A stretch of 16,647 bases of DNA from Actinomycetota bacterium (GCA_003242515.1 QGUS01000007.1:1-16647), one strand, 5' to 3'; positions 1 through 8,925 are shown, numbered from the stretch's first letter. Translations and numbers: made by a program. Notes: generated by a model from the letters alone, not told the origin.

Positions 1-42
1 CCTTAGGCCAACGAAGACGGGGACGGTCCCAACCCCGCCGGG

Positions 43-1061
43 TTGTCTGACCGAGCCTTCATCTCCGGCACCGGCCTGATCGGCACCTCGATCGGCCTCG
101 GCCTGCGCGCCGCGGGCTGGCGGGTCTCGGGCTGGGACCCCGACCCCGCCGTCTCGACCGAGTCGCGGCGCCGGGGAGCGCTCGACCGGGTCGCCGACGG
201 CCCCGGGGACCACTCCGACGACGACATCGTCGTCCTCGCCGGCCCCCTTCCCGCAATCGTGGGGACGCTGGACGAACTGGCGACGGAGGCCCTGGTGACC
301 GACGTCGCCGGCGTCAAGGTGCCGGTGGTCGAGGGGGCCCGCCACTCCCCCCGGTTGGTGGGGGGCCCCCCATTGCAGGGCGGGCGACCCGGGGGCCCGA
401 CCTCGCGTCGGCCCACCTGTTCCACGGCGCCGCCTGGGTCGTGGCCGCCGACGGCGCAGCCGAGGACGACCTGCAGGCGGTGGAGCGGATGGCCCGCGCC
501 CTCGGGGCCAACCCAGTGCGCATGACAGCCGCCGAGCACGACGCCGCCGTGGCCCGGGTCAGCCACCTCCCCCACCTCCTCGCCGGGGCGCTGGTCACCG
601 TGGCCACCCGCGCCAACGCGACGCCGCTGGCCGGAGGCGGCTTCCGCGACCTGACCCGGGTGGCGAGCTCGGACACCTCCTGGTGGCCGGACGTGCTGGA
701 GGCCAACGCCGCTGAGGTCGTCGCCGCCATCTCCGAGCTGCAGGCCGCACTCGACGACACCCGGCGGAGCCTCGAGGCCCGCGACAAGGCGGCCGTCGCC
801 GCCTCCCTCGACCGGGCCCGGGAGCTCCGGTCCACCCTGGGCGAGCACCACGCCCAGGTCCGCGTCGTCCTCCTCGACCGGCCCGGCGAGCTGGCCCGCG
901 TGGGCCACGCCCTCGAGGCCAGCCAGGCCAACGTCAGGGACATCCAGCTGCGTCACGGCGAGCACGGCGGCGGTGGCGTGCTCACCATCTCGGTCCTGCC
1001 CCGTTCGGTCGAGGCCCTGCGGCAGGCGCTAGTCGCCGAGGGCTTCACCCTCGACGGATGA
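43..1061 (+). pseudogene. tyrA: Prephenate dehydrogenase with ACT domain, frameshifted by one missing base
   Basis: TyrA oxidatively decarboxylates prephenate to 4-hydroxyphenylpyruvate in tyrosine synthesis, using NAD(P). The N-terminal part (43 to about 369) has the Rossmann motif GTGLIGTS near residue 10 and the core VTDVAGVK near residue 90. From about 370 the family sequence continues in another frame: PIAGRATRGPDLASAHLFHGA, then SHLPHLLAGAL near residue 174. A C-terminal ACT domain follows (about residues 272-338, starting VRVVLLDRPGELA), usually a site of amino-acid feedback control. With one base restored the protein would be 339 aa, a normal length. The break lies in a G5C6 run (361-371); one A inserted there would recreate the conserved GGHP motif. 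TTG at 43 is the only start codon after the in-frame stop at 4-6. The stop overlaps the next gene by 4 bp. The identity is firm; whether the break is real or a sequencing error cannot be decided here. Confidence 0.88.
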
Positions 1062-1378
1062 CCTCATATATGGGAGCGGCCGACTGGGTCCATGACACCC
1101 CGGGCGGTGCCGAGCTGGCGGTCCACGCCCAACCGGGCGCACGACGCGCCGGCGTGGTCGGCATCCACGGGGAAGCGGTGAAGGTGGCGGTGCGGGAGAA
1201 GGCGGCGGACGGAGCGGCCAACCGGGCGATCCGGGCCGAGATCGCCGGCCTGCTCGGCCTGCCCGTCTCCGCGGTCGAGATCGTCTCCGGCCACACGGCC
1301 CGCCGCAAGCGGATCCGCATCGACGGCGTGACGGCGGACCTGGTCCGCCGGGCCGTGGCAGATGCGCTGGGCGCCTGA
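1058..1378 (+). CDS. DUF167 / YggU family small protein
   Basis: A 106-residue protein of the DUF167 (UPF0235, YggU) family, whose biochemical role is not established. It shows the family pattern: HAQPGARR near residue 24, then a basic/alanine stretch KAADGAANRAIRAEIAGLLG, then VEIVSGHTARRKRIRI near residues 73-88. The length is typical of the family (about 75-110 aa). The ATG at 1058 overlaps the tyrA stop in an ATGA arrangement, indicating translational coupling; ATG at 1070 is an alternative. Nothing in the sequence ties it to aromatic amino acid synthesis beyond this overlap. A weak terminator-like structure overlaps its stop codon. Confidence 0.85.
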   Translation: MTSYMGAADWVHDTPGGAELAVHAQPGARRAGVVGIHGEAVKVAVREKAADGAANRAIRAEIAGLLGLPVSAVEIVSGHTARRKRIRIDGVTADLVRRAVADALGA

Positions 1379-1416
1379 GCGGCTTCGGACCGGCGTCCCC
1401 AGCCATGGCCCTTTTC
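1367..1416 (+). terminator. Weak candidate terminator after the DUF167 gene
   Basis: CTGGGCGCC (1367-1375) can pair with GGCGTCCCCAG (1392-1402), giving nine base pairs with a two-base bulge and a 16-base loop. CTTTTC follows at 1411-1416, eight bases after the stem. The stem overlaps the stop codon and the loop is long, so this is much weaker than the other terminators in the window. Something must separate this unit from the binding-protein gene, and nothing better is visible. Confidence 0.3.
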
Positions 1417-1440
1417 ACGCCCCGTACAGAGGCCGCTGGT

Positions 1441-1446
1441 TACACT
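1441..1446 (+). promoter_or_regulatory. Candidate -10 element for binding protein 1
   Basis: TACACT matches the actinobacterial -10 pattern TANNNT and is the best such site in the 131-bp gap before the lipoprotein gene. It predicts a start near 1453, immediately before a stem-loop, and a leader of about 57 bases. No convincing -35 hexamer lies 16-18 bases upstream. Confidence 0.4.
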
Positions 1447-1452
1447 GCCCCG

Positions 1453-1484
1453 GGTCGGTGAGCGGGCTTGCCCGCGCTCCGACC
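1453..1484 (+). promoter_or_regulatory. 5'-UTR stem-loop ahead of binding protein 1
   Basis: Bases 1454-1467 and 1470-1483 are inverted repeats, pairing at 12 of 14 positions with two mismatches; 1453 and 1484 extend the stem by one pair. The predicted transcription start is at 1453, so this would be a 5'-terminal hairpin. The ribosome binding site (GGAGG, 1494-1498) lies just beyond it and stays unpaired. Such structures can protect a message from decay; that role is inferred. Confidence 0.4.
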
Positions 1485-1509
1485 AACCCAAACGGAGGAA
1501 AAGGAAGAC

Positions 1510-2895
1510 ATGAGTCGCATTTCCAGATCGCGGCACCTGCTGATCCTCATGGTGGTGCTCGCGTTCGTCATTGCCGCTTGCGGTGGTGACAACGCCGGCA
1601 GCACCACGACGGCAGCAGGACAGACGACCACCACTGCAGGTGGCGGCACCGACTCCACCGGCGGTGGCGGCGGTGACGCTGACCCGACCCAGGACCCGAT
1701 GGGCTACTGGGAGTTCGCCCCGGGCGAGAAGATCCAGATCCGGGCCCTTCAGTCCCTGAGCGGTGACGCCGCCACCCTCGGCATCGACCAGGTCCGTGGC
1801 ATGGAGCTGGCCGTCGCCGACTATGGCCAGGTCCTCGGCTTCGACGTCGAGACCGGCGAGGAGGACGACACCTGCTCGGCAGAAGGTGGCCAGACCGGTG
1901 CCCAGGCCATCGTCGCCCAGGACAAGGTCGTCGCCGTCATCGGCACCACCTGCTCGGGTGCTGCCTACGCCGCCGCTCCGGTTCTCACCGGCGCCGGCAT
2001 GGTGATGTTCTCGGGCTCCAACACCGCCCCGGGTCTGACCTCTGACCTCCAGGGCAACGCGGGCTCGAACCACTACGACGGCTACTACCGGACGGCCCAC
2101 AACGACCTGTTCCAGGGCGCTGCGGTCGCTTCGTACGTCTACAACGACCTGAAGAAGACCAAGGCCGCCGCCATCCACGACGGCGACCCCTACACCGAGG
2201 GTCTCGTGGATGCGTTCATCGCCGCGTTCGAGTACCTCGGCGGTGAGGTCGTCCTGAAGACGGCTACCTCCGGCCAGCAGGGCCAGGACCAGACCACGCT
2301 CCTCAACGAGGTCGCGGGCGCCGGCCCCGAGGTCGTGTTCATGCCGATCTTCCCGCAGACGGGTGGCCCGGAGATCATCCAGCAGAAGGGCAACGTGTCC
2401 GGCCTCGAGGACGTGATCTTCATCGGCGCCGACGGTCTGTTCGTGCAGACCTTCGTCGAGATCCCGCAGTCGGCCGGCATGTACTTCTCCGGTCCGGACC
2501 TCGACTTCGAGGGCAACCGGAGCAAGACCGGCAAGACCTACGCCGACATGCGTGCCGCATATCAGGAGCAGTACGGCGAGGCCCCGATCGCCCCGTTCCA
2601 CGCCCACACCTACGACGCCACGGTGCTGGTGCTCGACGCCATCGCCAACGTCGGTGTCGTGGACTGTGACGGCGTGCTGCGGATCGGCAAGAAGGCCCTG
2701 CGCGACTACCTGAACGGTGTCGCCGACTTCGACGGTCTGATCGGCAAGCTCACCTGCGACGAGTTCGGTGACTGTGGTTCGCAGCGGGTCCAGATCGCCC
2801 ACCACGGTGATGCCTCCGTCACGGACATCTCCGCCATCCCGGTGGTCGCCCGGTACGCCCGCGCCGACCTGATCGACATCATCACCGGCGGCTGA
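1510..2895 (+). CDS. Branched-chain-amino-acid-type ABC substrate-binding lipoprotein (system 1)
   Basis: Extracellular, lipid-anchored solute receptor of the HAAT importer encoded downstream. From ATG 1510 it is 461 aa. A basic start and hydrophobic stretch lead to the lipobox VIAAC with Cys24 as the predicted acylated residue. Residues about 27-60 are a Thr/Gly-rich tether with two Thr clusters. The binding domain (Peripla_BP_6 type, about 64-461) begins IQIRALQSLSGDAATLG and has the family features VVAVIGTTCSGAAYAAAPVLT and HDGDPYTEGLVDAF. Several Cys in the mature domain (DDTC, GTTC, VDCD, LTCDEFGDC) could form disulfides. GGAGG at 1494-1498 and AGGAAG at 1502-1507 precede the start; an upstream in-frame TTG at 1468 lies inside the leader hairpin and is unlikely. 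The ligand cannot be read from sequence: leucine-like amino acids, amides and other small polar solutes are all possible. Confidence 0.92.
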   Translation: MSRISRSRHLLILMVVLAFVIAACGGDNAGSTTTAAGQTTTTAGGGTDSTGGGGGDADPTQDPMGYWEFAPGEKIQIRALQSLSGDAATLGIDQVRGMELAVADYGQVLGFDVETGEEDDTCSAEGGQTGAQAIVAQDKVVAVIGTTCSGAAYAAAPVLTGAGMVMFSGSNTAPGLTSDLQGNAGSNHYDGYYRTAHNDLFQGAAVASYVYNDLKKTKAAAIHDGDPYTEGLVDAFIAAFEYLGGEVVLKTATSGQQGQDQTTLLNEVAGAGPEVVFMPIFPQTGGPEIIQQKGNVSGLEDVIFIGADGLFVQTFVEIPQSAGMYFSGPDLDFEGNRSKTGKTYADMRAAYQEQYGEAPIAPFHAHTYDATVLVLDAIANVGVVDCDGVLRIGKKALRDYLNGVADFDGLIGKLTCDEFGDCGSQRVQIAHHGDASVTDISAIPVVARYARADLIDIITGG

Positions 2896-2920
2896 TAGCC
2901 GATCGGTAGATCGTCGCGAG

Positions 2921-2954
2921 AGGGGCCCGGCGCAAGCCGGGCCCCTTTCTCTTG
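2921..2954 (+). terminator. Intrinsic terminator after binding protein 1
   Basis: AGGGGCCCGGC (2921-2931) pairs perfectly over 11 bp with GCCGGGCCCCT (2936-2946) around a GCAA loop of the GNRA type. TTTCTCTT follows (2946-2953). It lies 25 bases past the lipoprotein stop and before the permease genes. It should end most transcripts after the binding-protein gene and may act as a partial terminator that lowers expression of the membrane genes. Confidence 0.85.
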
Positions 2955-3035
2955 CCCCGGCGCCGCCGACTTGGAAAACCCATCCAGGACGGGCGTTATC
3001 CCCCCGTCGGCGGCACAACCCGCCGACGCGTCCGC

Positions 3036-3041
3036 TATCGT
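3036..3041 (+). promoter_or_regulatory. Candidate -10 element for the livH1 operon
   Basis: TATCGT matches TANNNT, in the context CCGCTATCGT. It predicts a start near 3048 and a leader of about 28 bases to the TTG at 3076. The site lies inside the reading frame if translation began at 2971, which argues for the later start. No clear -35 hexamer is seen. Confidence 0.35.
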
Positions 3042-3075
3042 GCCGCAACCTCCAAGGCGCGGACTGGAGATTCAC

Positions 3076-4365
3076 TTGGCTACCGAAACCATCAACTTCG
3101 AAGAGAGACGCGTGAAGGCGGACGTACCCACCGTGGTCGTCGACGTCTTCATCAACGCCATGAAAGTGGTCCTGTTGTTCTTCGTGGCGTGGTCAGTGGT
3201 CGGTGCCATCGCCCTCCAGGTCCGGGGAGAGCTGATCAGCGGCGCACAGTGGCGAGACGTCCTCACGGGCGGGATCGTCCTGGGCGCCATGTTCGGTCTG
3301 GTCGCCCTGGGCTACTCGATGGTGTACGGCATCCTCGGCTTCATCAACTTCGCCCACGGCGAGGTGTTCATGACCGGGATGTTCGGGGCGATGTTCATGG
3401 CCCACTGGACCGCCCGCAACGGACTGCTCGAGAACGCGACCCCGCTGGCGATGCTCCTCATCGTCCTCGCCGCCATGATCGTCTCGGCGACCGTGGCGGT
3501 GACCGTGGAGAAGATCGCCTATCGGCCGCTGCGCGGCGCCCCCCGTCTGATCCCGCTGATCACTTCGATCGGTGTCTCGTTCTTCCTGCAGTACGCCGTG
3601 TCGGGCCTGTTCGGCACGGCGGTGCGGCGCTTCCCGGAGCTGCCGGAGTCGATGCAGCAGCGGTTCAGCTTCCTCGGCCTGCTGATCAACGCCAGCCAGC
3701 TCACGGTGTTCATCGTCACGGCGGTCGCGGTCGTGGCCCTCTGGTGGTTCGTCACGAGGTCGAAGACGGGCCGTGCCATCCGGGCCGTGGCGGAGGACAA
3801 GGAGATCGCCGCCCTCATGGGCATCGACGTCGACCGGACGATCGTGATGACCTTCATGGTCGGCGGCGTGATGGCCGGCGTCTCGGGCGCCATGTGGGCG
3901 TTCCTCTACAAGAACGTGTTCTTCCTGTCCGGCTTCCTGCCCGGCATCAAGGCCTTCACGGCAGCGGTGCTCGGTGGCATCGGCAACCTGCCCGGCGCCC
4001 TCCTCGGCGGCATGACGCTCGGCCTGGTGGAGGCCGCCGGCCCGACCATGCTCACCGCCTACCGCTGGGCCATCCCGGACGTCCTGGCCTACGTCGTCGG
4101 CGTCGCCTCCCTGGCGATCGCCGCCTGGGGCTTCATGCGGCTCCGCAACAGGATCATCGCCCAGACGAGCACCAACGTCTCGATGGTCGTGCTGGGCCTG
4201 CTGTTCGGGGTGATGTCCTTCACGGTGCTCCCCGGGTTCCACGTCACGATCCCGGGCACCTCCCAGCTCAAGGACGCCATCGCCTTCATCGTCCTGGTCG
4301 GCGTCCTGATGATCCGTCCCGTCGGCCTCCTCGGTGAGCGGCTGGCGGTCGAGGAGAGAGGTTGA
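3076..4365 (+). CDS. livH: LivH-type ABC permease with extra membrane segments (system 1)
   Basis: Inner-membrane permease of the HAAT importer, partner of the following LivM. From TTG 3076 it is 429 aa; the family is usually about 290-300. The LivH core is clear: YGILGFINFAHGEVF near residues 85-99, EKIAYRPLRGAPRL, the ATPase-contact loop RAIRAVAEDKEIAALMGID near 233, AVLGGIGNLPGALLGG, and the C-terminal LKDAIAFIVLVGVLMIRPVGLLGE near 398-421. The extra length comes from an N-terminal helix (about residues 28-50) and an insert of about 70 residues (about 328-397) with two more hydrophobic segments. TTG 3076 is chosen for its GGAGA at 3066-3070 and its position after the candidate promoter; TTG 2971 and GTG 3112 are alternatives. 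The stop overlaps a TTG at 4362 of the next gene. Confidence 0.88.
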   Translation: MATETINFEERRVKADVPTVVVDVFINAMKVVLLFFVAWSVVGAIALQVRGELISGAQWRDVLTGGIVLGAMFGLVALGYSMVYGILGFINFAHGEVFMTGMFGAMFMAHWTARNGLLENATPLAMLLIVLAAMIVSATVAVTVEKIAYRPLRGAPRLIPLITSIGVSFFLQYAVSGLFGTAVRRFPELPESMQQRFSFLGLLINASQLTVFIVTAVAVVALWWFVTRSKTGRAIRAVAEDKEIAALMGIDVDRTIVMTFMVGGVMAGVSGAMWAFLYKNVFFLSGFLPGIKAFTAAVLGGIGNLPGALLGGMTLGLVEAAGPTMLTAYRWAIPDVLAYVVGVASLAIAAWGFMRLRNRIIAQTSTNVSMVVLGLLFGVMSFTVLPGFHVTIPGTSQLKDAIAFIVLVGVLMIRPVGLLGERLAVEERG

Positions 4366-4367
4366 TC

Positions 4368-6343
<1,976 letters not shown>

Positions 6344-6344
<1 letters not shown>

Positions 6345-7129
6345 TGGCGGAACGGTTGCTCGAAACCCGTGCGCTGGCGAAGCGCTTCGGCGGTCTCAAC
6401 GCCCTGAGCGGCGTGGACTTCCACATCGACAAGGGAGAGATCGTCAGCATCATCGGCCCGAACGGCGCCGGGAAGACCACCTTCTTCAACTGCATCTCCG
6501 GCATGTTCGCCCCGGACACGGGAGACGCGATCTACAAGGGCCAGTCGATCGCCGGTCTGAGCCCCGACCAGATCACCAAGCTGGGGATCGCCCGCACCTT
6601 CCAGAACGTGCGGCTCTTCCCCAACATGACGGTGCTGGAGAACGTCATGGTCGGCCGGCACTGCCGGACCCACAAGAGCATCCTGCCCACGATCTTCCGC
6701 TCCCCCGGCTTCATCGCCGAGGAGAAGGCGATCGAGGAGCGGGCCAAGGAGATCCTGTCGTTCTTCGGCAAGCGTCTCCACGGCTACCGGTGGCAGCAGC
6801 CGGCGTACGTGCTCTCCTACGCCAACCGGCGCCGTCTCGAGATCGCCCGTGCCATGGCCACGGACCCGGAGGTGCTGTTGCTCGACGAGCCGACCGCCGG
6901 CATGAACCCCCGGGAGAGCATGGAGCTCACCGAGCTGATCGGTCAGCTCCGCGACGAGTGGGGCTACACGATCATCATGATCGAGCACGACATGAAGGTC
7001 GTCCGTGACGTCTCGGACCGGGTGGTCGTGCTCGACCACGGGGTCAAGCTGACCGAGGGCACCTACGAGGAGGTGTCCACCAACCCGCAGGTGATCGAGG
7101 CCTACCTGGGCAAGACGGAGCTGGGCTGA
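6344..7129 (+). CDS. livG: LivG-type ABC transporter ATP-binding protein (system 1)
   Basis: Cytoplasmic ATPase of the importer, 261 aa, usual for LivG (about 255). Walker A GPNGAGKT is at 38-45, the Q-loop TFQNVRLFPNMTV has Gln87, Walker B VLLLDEP ends at about 183 with Glu182 as catalytic base, and the switch His is 215 in IEHD. The signature loop reads LSYANRRRLEIARAMA (157 onward) where LivG usually has a YGxQRR form; LivG proteins commonly lack LSGGQ, so this need not impair it. After the Walker B motif comes the LivG-typical TAGMNPRE. ATG 6344 shares its A with the livM stop (TGATG), so the two are translationally coupled. The next gene starts on the last base of the stop. Confidence 0.93.
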
Positions 7130-7860
7130 TGAGCGACGAACGCACTCCCCTACTGGAATTCAGGAACGTCAACACCTACTACGGGCCCGTCCACGTCCTC
7201 AAGGACGTCAGCCTGAAGATCTACCCGGGCGAGATCGTCTGCCTCCTCGGGGGCAACGCGTCGGGCAAGAGCACGACGCTGAAGACGATCCTCGGCATGG
7301 TGATCCCGGCCTCGGGCCAGGTGCTCATCGACGGCCACGACGTCACCAAGTGGACGACGAGCCAGCGGGTGGAGCACGGCATCTCGATGGTCCCGGAGAA
7401 CCGCCGCCTCTTCAAGCGGATGACGGTCCGGGAGAACCTCGAGATCGGCGCGTACCTCCGCAAGGACAAGGAGAACCTCGAGGCCGACATGGAGCAGATC
7501 TTCGAGATGTTCCCCCGGGTGAAGGAGCGCCTGAACCAGAAGGCAGGCACGCTCTCCGGTGGCGAGCAGCAGATGGTCGCCGTGGGCCGTGCGCTCATGT
7601 CCCGGCCGAAGCTGCTCCTCATGGACGAGCCCTCGATGGGTCTCGCCCCGATCCTCGTGGCCCAGAGCTTCGAGATCATCAAGCAGATCCACGAGGCCGG
7701 CACCTCGGTGTTCGTGGTGGAGCAGAACGCCAACATGGCGCTCTCCATCGCCGACCGTGGCTACGTGCTCCAGACCGGCCAGCTGGTGCTCGCCGACACG
7801 GCGGCCAACCTGCTGGCCAACCCGCAGATGCGCCAGGCGTATCTGGGCGAGGTCCAGTAG
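7129..7860 (+). CDS. livF: LivF-type ABC transporter ATP-binding protein (system 1)
   Basis: Second ATPase subunit, 243 aa, typical for LivF (about 235). It should form the nucleotide-binding heterodimer with the preceding LivG. Walker A is GGNASGKST (41-49), an unusual form that still satisfies GxxxxGK[ST]. Also present are a PENRRLF segment (89-95) where LivF commonly has PEGR, the signature LSGGEQQ (142-148), Walker B LLLMDEP (162-168) and the LivF-typical VEQNANMALSIADRGYVLQTG. The ATG shares its A with the livG stop. It is the last gene of the unit: the stop at 7858-7860 is followed 23 bases later by a strong terminator. Confidence 0.93.
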   Translation: MSDERTPLLEFRNVNTYYGPVHVLKDVSLKIYPGEIVCLLGGNASGKSTTLKTILGMVIPASGQVLIDGHDVTKWTTSQRVEHGISMVPENRRLFKRMTVRENLEIGAYLRKDKENLEADMEQIFEMFPRVKERLNQKAGTLSGGEQQMVAVGRALMSRPKLLLMDEPSMGLAPILVAQSFEIIKQIHEAGTSVFVVEQNANMALSIADRGYVLQTGQLVLADTAANLLANPQMRQAYLGEVQ

Positions 7861-7883
7861 CAGGTCGCCACTCGACCGGTTCG

Positions 7884-7919
7884 GTGACGCCCCCGGCCAC
7901 GGGGGCGTCACTCTTTTCC
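7884..7919 (+). terminator. Intrinsic terminator ending the system 1 operon
   Basis: GTGACGCCCCCG (7884-7895) pairs perfectly over 12 bp with CGGGGGCGTCAC (7900-7911) around a GCCA loop. TCTTTTCC follows. It separates the two importer operons. Confidence 0.88.
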
Positions 7920-8105
7920 GTGGTACCCGCCAGCCGGCGCTGGACCGAGCGAACGCGCCGTGCATCCCGTCACGAAGGTTCGCTGGCACATCGAGCGGAG
8001 CCGGGAACAGGGGGGTCGTCACCACGGGCGGCGGCATCGCGCACCCGCCGAAAGTGGGGGCATTTTTCTCCCTCCGGTTCTCCGTCACGCTCGGTGCGCC
8101 CCCGC
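7920..8105. other. Noncoding region between the two importer operons
   Basis: No reading frame with recognisable protein sequence, no tRNA-like fold and no further terminator is visible here. The octamer CCGTCACG occurs at 7967-7974 and 8082-8089, and CGTCAC at 8017-8022; the 8082 copy lies where a -35 element would be relative to the candidate -10 at 8106. A short AT-rich patch (CATTTTTCTC) sits at 8061-8070. It probably holds the promoter and operator sites of the second operon, but no known operator was recognised. Confidence 0.4.
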
Positions 8106-8111
8106 TACGCT
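8106..8111 (+). promoter_or_regulatory. Candidate -10 element for the system 2 operon
   Basis: TACGCT matches TANNNT in the context CCGCTACGCT, close to the CCGCTATCGT ahead of livH1. It predicts a start near 8118, about 25 bases before the ATG and just ahead of the GGAGGAGGA ribosome binding site. Confidence 0.4.
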
Positions 8112-8142
8112 CCGCCCACCCCCGGTAGGGGTTGGAGGAGGA

Positions 8143-8925
8143 ATGCTGGAACTTCGCAACGTCGAGGTCGTCTACAGCGACGTGATCCTGGTGCTCCGAG
8201 GGGTGTCCCTCCAGGTCCCGGACGGCAGGATCGTGGCCCTCCTGGGACCGAACGGCGCCGGCAAGACCACCACCCTGCGGGCCATCTCCGGCCTGCTCGA
8301 CGTCCACAACGGAGAGGTCACCAAGGGAGAGATCCTGCTCGACGGCACCCCGATCCACACCCTGGCCCCCCAGAAGGTCGTGACGCTGGGACTGAGCCAG
8401 GTGCTGGAAGGCCGCCGCATCCTCGGGGAGCTCACCGTCGAGGAGAACCTGCGTCTCGGCGCCCACACTGCCCGGAAGGAGCTGGAGGAGAACCTCGCCC
8501 GGGTCTACGACCTGTTCCCCGTCCTCGAGGAGCGGGCCCGGTCCACCGCCGGTTACCTCTCCGGCGGCCAGCAGCAGATGCTCGCCATCGGACGGGCGCT
8601 CATGTCGAACCCCCGGTACCTGCTGCTCGACGAGCCCAGCCTGGGCCTGGCCCCGATCATGGTGCAGCAGATCCGGGACATCATCGTTGAGATCAACAGA
8701 CAGGGCACCGGTGTGCTCCTCGTCGAGCAGAACGCCCACATGGCCCTGTCCATCGCCGACCACGGCTACGTCATGGAGACGGGGAAGGTCGTCATGGACA
8801 AGCCGGCGGCCGAGCTGGCCCAGGACGAGGACGTGCGCGAGTTCTACCTGGGCCTCCACGGCGACGAGGTCGCCTCGTTCGCCAACGTGAAGCACTACCG
8901 GCGCAAGAAGAGGTGGTTGTCGTGA
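8143..8925 (+). CDS. livF: LivF-type ABC ATPase of the ligase-associated importer (system 2)
   Basis: First gene of the second importer operon, 260 aa from ATG 8143, which is preceded directly by GGAGGAGGA (8134-8142). Walker A GPNGAGKT is at 35-42, signature LSGGQQQ at 139-145, Walker B YLLLDEP near 159-165, then the LivF-typical VEQNAHMALSIADHGYVMETG. The protein carries a basic C-terminal tail, VREFYLGLHGDEVASFANVK followed by HYRRKKRWLS. From memory, such a tail recurs in LivF proteins encoded beside acyl-CoA synthetases; that should be confirmed by search. It pairs with the LivG encoded next; the stop overlaps the next gene by 4 bp. Confidence 0.92.
   Translation: MLELRNVEVVYSDVILVLRGVSLQVPDGRIVALLGPNGAGKTTTLRAISGLLDVHNGEVTKGEILLDGTPIHTLAPQKVVTLGLSQVLEGRRILGELTVEENLRLGAHTARKELEENLARVYDLFPVLEERARSTAGYLSGGQQQMLAIGRALMSNPRYLLLDEPSLGLAPIMVQQIRDIIVEINRQGTGVLLVEQNAHMALSIADHGYVMETGKVVMDKPAAELAQDEDVREFYLGLHGDEVASFANVKHYRRKKRWLS

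Noticed and set aside
1..50. Possible C-terminal tail of an upstream gene: frame 3 reads an Arg-rich LGQRRRGRSQPRRVV and stops at 48-50, overlapping the tyrA start.
   Set aside because: Basic tails occur in RluB-type proteins often found near tyrA, but 15 residues with no motif are too little to call a gene.
1362..1589. Small + strand frame between the DUF167 gene and receptor 1.
   Set aside because: It overlaps the leader hairpin and the start of the lipoprotein gene, and its translation shows no recognisable features.
1045..3075. Long open frame on the - strand opposite the DUF167 and receptor genes.
   Set aside because: It is low-complexity Gly/Val/Arg/His sequence with no family motif, a result of high GC in codon position 3 of the real + strand genes.
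2971..3075. N-terminal extension of LivH1 starting at TTG 2971.
   Set aside because: The extra 35 residues are Pro/Arg-rich, lack a ribosome binding site, and cover the candidate promoter; TTG 3076 has a good GGAGA.
8026..8070. Possible terminator: a GC-rich inverted repeat (CGGCGG with CCGCCG at 8045-8050) followed by CATTTTTCTC.
   Set aside because: The stem is only six pairs with a long loop and lies more than ten bases from the T-run, and the region precedes a gene rather than following one.
7920..8142. Possible small RNA, tRNA or riboswitch in the gap between the operons.
   Set aside because: No cloverleaf, T-loop consensus, known riboswitch core or second terminator could be found by eye.
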